Assembly (NCBI RefSeq): GCF_002127325.2
Contig: NC_035443.2
Location: 32,849,930-32,913,929 of the forward strand
Length of the DNA: 64,000 nt
Source: Helianthus annuus
Lineage: Eukaryota > Streptophyta > Magnoliopsida > Asterales > Asteraceae
Reading direction: 5' to 3'
Positions 56,348-64,000 of the stretch are shown piece after piece (position 1 is the stretch's first letter; the number at the start of each line of letters is the position of its first letter). The notes below the pieces were generated by a model that saw only the letters and a program-made list of their open reading frames with translations, was not told where the DNA came from and searched no databases. A program made the translations under genes and the position numbers.

Positions 56348-59300
56348 ATGGCCGACGAGGGAAATCAAGATAATCTGAATAACGATAACCAGAGTAACAT
56401 TAACGTGGTTAATGAGAATCCGGACAACAATAACAATGGAAAACAAATGGATAATAGTGCCGTTCAACACATAGTGGCACAAGGAATTATAGATGCAATG
56501 CCATTTATTATTCAAACGGCTCAAGAAGCGAATAATAAAAGTAAGCATAGTAGTAAACGACCAAGTGAACCGGAACACAGCGTGAACAATGGACCCATAC
56601 TTCAAGCGCCCATTCCCAAAAGAAGAAGAACCATGCCATATGGTTGTTCTTACAAGGAATTCTGGTCCTGTAAACAATAGAATTTTCGGGCAATGAAGGA
56701 CCCATTGCAGCCCTACGCTGGATAGAGAAAACTGAGGCTGTTCTGAAAATAAGCAAGTGTGCTGAAGAAGATAAGATAATGTTTGCTTCAAATCTGTTTA
56801 AAAACGCAGCCTTAGAATGGTGGAACACTATCCTCCAGTCAAGAGGAAGTGATAGGATTTATAGAATGGAATGGAAGGAGTTCAAAAATATGGTAGAAAG
56901 GAAATTCTGCCCTCCCAATGAAAAAGAACAGATAGCAAATAAGTTTCTGAATCTTAGAATGGTCGGGGTAGACAGTAAGGGTTACACTACCACATTCTTT
57001 GAATATGCTAGGATAGTACCAACCCTTGCATCACCTGAACCGGTATTAAACTCCCGTTACATCTGGGGATTAATTGGAGAGATTAGACATGTAGTCAAGG
57101 CAGCTAGACCCTAAACCATAGAGGAAGCTGTAGAACTAGCCAATACCTTGACTGATGAACTAGTGCGAACTAGAGAAGAAGACCAGAGGAGAAACCTATC
57201 CCAAAAGCTTACTCAAGAATTCCGTTCGGGGAATTTTAACCGTAGGAATGTAGGTTCTACCTCAGCACCAGACTGCAGAAACTGCAAGAAGAAGCATTCT
57301 GGAAGATGCTCTATTTATTGTAATTTCTGCAAGGCCCCAGGACACAAGGAAGAGAATTGCAAGAAGAAATCCAGTAATGGATTCTGCTACAACTGTGGAG
57401 AAAAAGGTCATATTAAGACAAACTGTCCAAAGTTAGCTCCAGCTGCACACAACAAGAACACTAAAAATGCTAGAGCATTCGTTCTAACTGCAGACGAAGC
57501 TAGGATGATTCCAGACGTCATTGCTGGTACGTTTTTAGTTAATGATATTTTTGCTAAAGTATTATTTGACTCTGGTGCAAACCAAAGTTTTATTAATACT
57601 TCATTTTGCAAACTCCTAAATCAATCATTAACTAAACTACCACAAGAATGTCTAGTAGAGACAGCAAATGGAGAAACCGTTAAGATTTCTGAAATCTTGC
57701 AAGGAGCAAGAATAGAAATTTTTAATCAAAAATTTATTGCAAACCTTTACCCAATGAAGCTGGTAGGATTTGATGTCATGCTAGGAATGGATTGGTTAAT
57801 AGCCAATAAAGCCAATATCTTATGTGATCAAAAGTCAATTCAGGTAAAATCACCAAGAGGTGAAAAGATCACAATTAAAGGAGATAAACCATCTAGATCT
57901 ACTAAATTCATCTCTGTGATGAAAACTGCAAGTTATATAAGGAAAGGATCTATAGTGTATTTGATTTCTATGATCATTAACACTAAAGGAAAAGAATTAA
58001 AAGACATTCCAGTAGTGTCCCAATTTTCAGATGTCTTTCCAGAAGAATTGCCAGGACATTCCAGTAGTGTCCCAATTTTCAGATGTCTTTCCAGAAGAAT
58101 TGCCAGGACTACCGCCAGACAGAGAAGTTGAATTCAGAATTCACCTGCAACCAGGAACAGCACCAATTGCCCAAGCACCTTACCGTTTGGCATCCGCTGA
58201 AATGCAAGAACTGAAGAAACAACTAGACGAATTATTGGAGAAAGGATTCATACAGCCAAGCTCATCGCCATGGGGAGCGCCGATTTTATTTGTTAAAAAG
58301 AAGGACGGATCAATGCGTATGTGCATTGACTACTGTGAATTGAACAAAGTCACGATTAAGAATCGGTATCCATTACCGAAGATCGATGATCTGTTTGATC
58401 AACTTCAAGGAGCTCGATTTTTCTCTAAAATCGATTTAAGATCAGGATATCATCAATTAAAGGTACAGGAAGAGGATATTCCTAAAACCGCATTCAGAAC
58501 AAGGTATGGTCATTATGAATTTACTGTCATGCCATTTGGTTTAACCAATGCCCCAGCCGCATTTTTGGACATGATGAACCGAATATGTAAACCATATTTG
58601 GATAAATTCATAATTGTCTTCATAGATGATATTCTAATTTACTCTAAAAGTAAAGAAGAGCATGCAAAGCACTTGCACTTACTTTTAAGTTTATTGAGAA
58701 AGGAAAAGCTTTATGCTAAGTTTTCAAAATGTGAGTTTTGGTTAGAACAGGTACAATTTCTCGGACATTTAGTTAACCATGAAGGAATTCATGTAGATCC
58801 AACAAAGATCGAGGCAATTACCAAATGGAAAACCCCTGAGTCTCCAACCGAGGTTAGAAGTTTCTTAGGATTGGCCGGTTATTATAGAAGATTTATTCGA
58901 GATTTTTCTAGAATAGCCATTCCTTTAAATAAATTAACCTGTAAATCTGTTAAATTTGAATGGGGACCAAAACAAGAAGAAGCTTTTAGAATCCTTAAGC
59001 AAAGATTAACCCATACACCCATACTAGCGTTACCAGAAGGAACTGAAGACTTTGTAGTCTATTGTGACGCTTCTAAGTTAGGATATGGATGTGTGTTAAT
59101 GCAACATCAAAAGGTTATAGCTTATGCCTCTAGACAACTTAAGAGTCATGAAGAAAATTGTTCAACCCATGATTTGGAATTAGGAGCTATAATTTTTGCC
59201 CTTAAGATTTGGAAACATTATCTTTATGGTAGTAAGTTTACCATATTCACAGATCATAAGAGTTTAAGGTATGTCTTCGGGCAAAAAGAGTTGAATATGA

Positions 59301-60876
59301 GACAAAGACGCTGGATGGAATTGCTTAGTGATTACGATTATGATATCCAATATCACGCAGGAAAAGCAAATGTGGTGGCTGATGCTTTAAGTCGAAAGTA
59401 TCACGAAAAGCCAAAAAGGGTACGTTCTCTTAAATTAAATCTATAAGTAGATTTAACTGAACAGATTAGAAAAGCACAAGAATCAGTAATCAAGGAGGAT
59501 ACTGAAAAATTAAAAGGAATGATTAAGGAATTAGAACAAGGAACAGATGGAATTTGGAGGTTCCATAAAAAGAGAATGTGGATACCTAAATTAGGAAGTT
59601 TACGTCACCGTATATTAGAAGAAGCTCATAAGTCTAAATATACAATGCATCCAGGAAGTGATAAAATGTACCAGGATTTAAGGAAAAATTTCTGGTGGAT
59701 AGAAATGAAAAAGGATATAGCAGCTTATGTTTCTAAATATTTAAGTTGCTCACAAGTTAAAGCTGAACATCAGAAACCCTCAGGTTTATTACAGCAATTA
59801 GAAATGCCAGTATGGAAATGGGAATTGATAACAATGGATTTTGTTACCAAATTACCCAAAACAAGAAAAGGTAATGATACAATCTGGGTGATTGTAGATA
59901 GGCTAACCAAGTCAGCTCATTTCTTACCAATGAAGGAAACTTTTAGTATGGAACAATTAGCCAAATTATATGTAAATGAAATTGTTTCATTACATGGAAT
60001 TCCTTTATCAATTGTTTCTGATAGGGATAGTCGTTTTACTTCTCATTTTTGGTCAAGTTTCCAAAAAGCAATGGGAACCAAGTTGAACTTAAGCACAGCT
60101 TATCATCCTCAAACAGACGGATAAAGCGAAAGGACAATCCAAACGATGGAAGACATGCTTAGAGCCTGTGTAATTGATTTCGGAGGTAATTGGGACGAAC
60201 ACTTACCTTTAATAGAATTTTCTTATAATAACAGTTATCACAAAAGTATCAATGCTGCACCATTCGAAGCACTTTATGGACGAAAGTGCAGAACCCCAGT
60301 CTGTTGGGCAGGAATTGGGGAAAAACAACTATCTGGACCCGAGATAGTACAAGAAACAACTGATAAAATCATTCAAGTCAAGGAACGACTGAAAGCAGCG
60401 CGTGATCGACAAAAGAGCTACGCTGATAATAGACACAAACCATTAGAATTTCAAGTAGGAGATAAAGTGTTACTAAAAGTCTCAACTTGGAAAGGAGTGG
60501 TAAGATTCATCAAAAGAGGAAAGTTAAGTCCCAGGTATATTGGACCTTTTAAGATTATTAGAAAAAAAAAAGACCTGTAGCCTATCAGCTACAACTGCCA
60601 GAGGAAATGGTAGGAATACATGATGTATTTCATGTATCTAATCTCAAAAAGTGCCTAGCTGATGAATCACTCGTAGTACCTCTCAAGGATATAGAGGAAA
60701 ATGAAGAACTCAAATTTGTAGAGTGACCTCTACAGATTGAAGATAGGAAAATTAAGAATCTCAAGCATAAGAGATTAGTTTTGGTCAAAGTGAAGTGGGA
60801 CTCCAAAAGAGGACCTGAGTACACATGGGAGCTCGAATCAGAAATGCAAAAGAAATATCCACACTTGTTCCAGTAG
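56348..60876 (+). pseudogene. gag-pol: Gag-Pol of element F, several disabling changes
   Basis: Begins MADEGNQDNL at 56348, ends HLFQ-TAG at 60876. Knuckle CYNCGEKGHIKTNC near 57387; protease DSGAN near 57568; [12 protein letters not shown] near 58620; RNase H YCDASK near 59060; integrase H2C2 with one finger Cys changed (KYLSC, near 59740); catalytic Asp, Asp and Glu near 59834, 60020 and 60130; chromodomain near 60730-60876. Breaks: frame loss and stop near 56678; TAA near 57112; a 52-bp tandem duplication (58004-58107); TAA near 59444; TAA near 60122; indel in a poly-A run near 60566; TGA near 60724. Three of the stops look like CAA or CGA to TAA or TGA. Confidence 0.92.
58004..58107 (+). 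repeat. 52-bp tandem duplication in F pol
   Basis: 58004-58055 is repeated at 58056-58107 (starts ACATTCCAGTAG, ends GAATTGCCAGG). 52 is not a multiple of 3, so the frame shifts. Lies between protease and RT. E1, E2 and G have one copy. Confidence 0.95.
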
Positions 60877-60899
60877 ATCTCGAGGACGAGCTCTAAAAC

Positions 60900-60912
60900 A
60901 AGGTGGGGAGGA
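60900..60912 (+). promoter_or_regulatory. Polypurine tract of element F
   Basis: AAGGTGGGGAGGA directly before the 3' LTR; identical to that of E2. Confidence 0.87.
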
Positions 60913-62399
60913 TATAACAACCCAAATATAAACCGACACCCTCATAATAATTTTGACACCCTAATATATTTAAAATTTCTCAATATGTTTTTATATGCAC
61001 CCCGTATATGAAAAGCGAGCCCAAAATACAATATAACATATAAAATAAATTAAAAACCCTAAATCTTAAGTTGAGGCGGGTCGTGTATGACCTCACCTCA
61101 ACTTAACGCGGGCCGCATTACGGTATAACCGGACTCCGCTGAAATCCTTAGTTCATGCGGGCCGCGTATGAGTTCGTCTAAGTTTATGCGGGCCGCGAGC
61201 GGCCCAAGTTGTGGCACAGCCCGGTGATGACACGTGTCAGCATCGTGTCGAACCTAGTAGATGACCGGACCAAGCTATACGTTGACCGCATGTTGACGCG
61301 GGCCGCGTAAGGCTTAGCCTTACTTTACGCGGGCCGCCTGGAAGTCCGATTTCAGCACTATAAATAGAACGCAACGGGCCTTCAGTCTGTTCGTTCAGTT
61401 TCTTTCTTTCTCACTAAATTTCTGTAGTGGCGTTACTATACCCGGGCATTATACCCCCTAATTAGCGAGGTTCTGCTACGATGTAAGTATTATAACCCCT
61501 GGAGACGTATTAGATACTCTGCCCGATTGATCTAGGGTTCCGTAACGGCTGTCGTGGTTCTGCCCGACGTAGTCGTTGGAATGCCGTCTCGGGGAGGGTA
61601 TTACTAATGTTAAAATGGGTTATTATACTAACACACATGCATTTGTGTAAATTATAGATATTCACCAGGAGACCCTAAAGGATAACCTAAAACAGCAATG
61701 TGAGTTAATCCTCTTTTTATATACTCATTTTTGTGAGTTGATCCACTTTTTGTAAATCTTTTTGTTAACCGTTTTTACAAAACCTTAAATATTTCTTCAT
61801 GTGAAAGACAGTTATTGAGTATTTGTAAGGGTACAATTATGATGGTATATTTGGGGTTTTGTATACAAAATTTGTTACCACCTTGGGAGAGGAGTAACAT
61901 GACCATAAGTCAGATGACAGTACCATGGATGTTAATTGGTATTACCTGTAAACAAATGTAATTGCGGATGCGCCCTCAATACTGTACACTGTGAAAATGG
62001 TTTTATTTAAACTTCATTAAATTGGGATTCACTCACCAGTATTTCCCACTGACAAAATGTTTTTAAAACGCGTTTCAGGTAACAAAATGTGAAAGCCAAA
62101 TAGAAGCCAGCTGGACAGCACTGAAGGCTTGGAAAAGTGGCAATAAAGGTACCTAAGAATAAAATGGATGTTTTTATTAAATAAATAGGATTTATTCCTA
62201 TGAAATTACATGTACTGAAAACTTGGGTTTTACCCATGTGTTTGATATTATAAAATGTGGTGGTTTACTCTGATTTAATATTTCCTAACTACGGTCCTGA
62301 TGAAAATTTCCGCTGCCAAATTGGATAAATAAACGTGATACCACCGAAACTGGCTCACGGCCGCCCGTTCCCGGGAACTAGGGATCGGGGGCTGTGACA
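60913..62399 (+). repeat. 3' LTR of element F
   Basis: 1487 bp, followed by the TSD ATATT and the continuation of E1. Confidence 0.94.
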
Positions 62400-62404
62400 A
62401 TATT

Positions 62405-62620
62405 TAATACAACAAATCACACAACACACATATTGATCAAAAACGTCGAACATTGCGACTTACTCTTTCTTATATTATGCATCTAATACAAACTAGAACT
62501 GGAACTTAAAATTACAATACTAGTAGGCATCTATAGCTATCGTCCAGATTTTTTTTCAAACATACACACATATTATATATTATCATATTATTATTATTAT
62601 TATTATTACTACCACCACCA
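62405..62620 (-). other. E1 spacer between accessory ORF and gag
   Basis: Minus strand; matches the E2 spacer at about 43150-43345 (GCATAATATAAGAAAGAGTA-like stretch). No gene. A short TAATAATAAT run is near 62590. Confidence 0.6.
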
Positions 62621-63390
62621 TCACTGATATGGGTTCATCCAGAACTCCATATTGCGCTCGTCATACTTCCAGACGAGTCGCTCTCCGACCTGCCTCATCC
62701 TCTCGCTACTTTCTAAAATTTCCTCTCCGAAAGTTCGGAGCTCTTGCACATTTTCTGCACTCATTGGGGGTGCAGGTGCTGGGACTGGGTTTGGGAACTG
62801 GGGCATGGGTTCTTGGTACGGGTAAGGATTCTCTAGAATTTCTCTAATGTACTGATTGCTATCATAGAAGGGATCTATAGGGTCCAAACCTGGGTAGGCT
62901 GTTAGATTTGGCATGGGTTCATCTTCTGGTATTGGGTAGCGCTGCTGGTAATCCCTATGTTCATCTAACCACGGGTCGTAGTCTGGATCTAAGGGATTGG
63001 GTGCTGGTATCCTAGGTATCTCTTCTGGGTTGAAATCATGCATTTGAATTTGATTTTCTGGGTTGTTCTCAATTTCCATTGGCTGGGTAGGGAACAGTGG
63101 CAATGGTTGAGGTGCTATGAGTTACTCCAGGTTAGGGTCGGTAGTTGTGGTTGCTAGGATATGGAAGTTTGCTAGACTCCTATTGAGCATATCCTGTGTG
63201 TGGGCATCTGTCTCTCTTTTAGCGGCTGCTAGGGCTCGCTGCTGTGGTAACTTTTTCATTCTTTTCCTACGTTCATGTGCTCCTCTACTAAACCATCCAC
63301 TCTTTTTAGGAGGGAATGGCTCTTCAGACTGAGCCTTAAACATGAATATCCCATCTTCATTGTCAGCTGAATACCCAGAGAGGGCAGGCT
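62621..63390 (-). pseudogene. Accessory ORF of element E1, 5'-truncated, one stop
   Basis: Minus strand, ends WMNPYQ-stop at 62621-62623. Open back to 63390 except for a TAA at about 63119-63121. The first about 30 codons (from MSDQGPSD) are missing because the element is cut at 63390 in the codons for QPALSGYS. Contains the same basic segment, Pro/Asp/Tyr-rich middle and conserved C-terminus as E2 and F. Confidence 0.7.
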
Positions 63391-63738
63391 GGATATGAGC
63401 ACTTTTTATACTGTATTATGTTATGTAACAAAACTTGTATACTCGCCAACTTTTTGTTGATTATTTTAATACATGTTGCAGGTTGATAGACTCAATGATG
63501 CTACGAAGAATGCAATTTAGGTGGACTTAGATACACACCTAGATTAATTTTGTTATTTTGATGTATCGTTGAAACAATTTTGTCTTTTATTTGAATTGTT
63601 TATGACATTTTAGTCTTGAAATGAAATTGGAATTAAATTATATTGTCACATAGTGTTATGAAGTCTCTTGCAATCTTGTTTTTGTCTCATCCCCATGTTT
63701 CTACCATCGGTTGGGGTGTGACAGATTGGTATCAGAGC
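63391..63738 (+). repeat. Second copy of the D LTR 3' end plus primer site
   Basis: Matches 38687-39034 at a constant offset of 24704 bp, with no indel up to the LTR end (63723 versus 39019). About 4% different by eye, mostly G/A and C/T changes. The left junction with E1 shares TG. Confidence 0.9.
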
Positions 63739-63742
63739 CATA

Positions 63743-64000
63743 TGTCGCAACCCCCGTCCCCTAACAAACCCGGGAATGGGCGGCCGCGGCCAGTTTCGGT
63801 GGTATATGTGTTTTATCCTTTTGGCAGCAGAAATTACACCAGGACCGTAGTTAGGAAATATTTTATCAGAGTAAAATACCACACTTTCATAATATTAAAC
63901 ACGTGGGAAAAATCCCAAGTTTTAAGTACACACATTTTTATAGGGACAAACCCTATTTTATTTAATAAAAACATGTCTTTATTTTAGGTAACTTTATAGC
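63743..64000 (-). repeat. E-family LTR, minus strand, running off the right edge
   Basis: Starts TGTCGCAACCC right after CCATA, as at 39039, and follows 39039-39296 with few differences. It is either the relocated 5' LTR of E1 or the LTR of a duplicated element; the sequence beyond the edge decides. Confidence 0.85.

Larger units (their letters stand above)
53554..62399 (+). mobile_element. Element F: Ty3 chromovirus, plus strand, inserted in E1
   Basis: LTRs 53554-55040 and 60913-62399, both exactly 1487 bp, TATAACAACCC to GGCTGTGACA. TSD ATATT (53549-53553, 62400-62404). Primer site, accessory ORF, gag-pol and purine tract are all in the expected order. By eye about 25-30 differences between LTRs (about 98%). 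It inserted between the accessory ORF and gag of E1. It is a related but distinct subfamily from E1/E2 (different U3 and longer LTR). Confidence 0.95.
39039..63390 (-). mobile_element. Element E1: decayed Ty3 chromovirus, minus strand, split by E2 and F, 5' end missing
   Basis: Reading the minus strand from the right: accessory ORF (63390-62621), insert F, gag-pol (53507-49210), insert E2, the last pol codons (40593-40407), a purine tract and the 3' LTR (40370-39039). The 5' LTR and primer site are missing at the right end; E1 stops in the accessory ORF at 63390, where D LTR sequence begins. The left flank is CCATA, 19 bp inside D. E1, E2 and F are one family (about 1.3-1.5-kb LTRs starting TATAACAACCC). 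Reading frames carry many stops. Confidence 0.85.

Overview
This window is a dense stack of plant transposable elements. I found no complete ordinary host gene. The LTR retrotransposon types, tRNA-iMet primer sites, a Helitron ending in CTAG and a Harbinger ORF1-like fragment all point to a eudicot nuclear genome. The accessory-ORF chromoviruses and very long gag-only Copia proteins resemble those I associate with Asteraceae (daisy family). That family assignment is inference from memory (about 0.6).

Layout. (1) 1-9832: a plus-strand Ty3/Gypsy chromovirus (element G) whose 5' LTR lies off the left edge. It has an accessory ORF, a 43-bp minisatellite, one unbroken 1515-residue gag-pol and a 3.4-kb 3' LTR. 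That LTR cuts into a decayed NAM-associated-domain (Harbinger ORF1-like) fragment at 9833-10304. (2) 10694-13377: a non-autonomous Helitron carrying a short-chain-dehydrogenase scrap. Its 3' end lies in a later 306-bp tandem duplication (13295-13906). (3) 13733-36113: a foldback/MULE-like DNA transposon with long inverted repeats. Nested in it is gag-only Copia element A (13854-34979, TSD CAATC). Nested in A is minus-strand Athila/Tat-like element C (17763-31365, TSD GTTTC). Nested in the 5' LTR of C is minus-strand gag-only Copia element B (23736-30015, TSD CCTTT). (4) 36453-39019: an LTR of a third chromovirus type (D), cut off just after its primer site. (5) 39039-63390: minus-strand chromovirus E1, split by plus-strand E2 (40594-49204, TSD CTATA) and plus-strand F (53554-62399, TSD ATATT). 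(6) 63391-64000: a second copy of the D-LTR/E-LTR junction seen at 38687-39296.

How the parts relate. G, E1, E2 and F encode gag, protease, reverse transcriptase, RNase H, integrase and a C-terminal chromodomain, preceded by an accessory ORF. Only G is unbroken. A, B and C carry gag-like or small proteins but no recognisable polymerase, so they must have moved using enzymes supplied by other elements.

The most striking unexplained signal is shared across families. Just upstream of the TATA box, the LTRs of G, E, F, C and A each carry a dense array of a short family-specific dyad motif (GCGGGCCGCG, CACGGCCCCGTG or TTCCGCTTGAA type). In C and A the same motif recurs in the internal region, and B has its own motif array in its leader.
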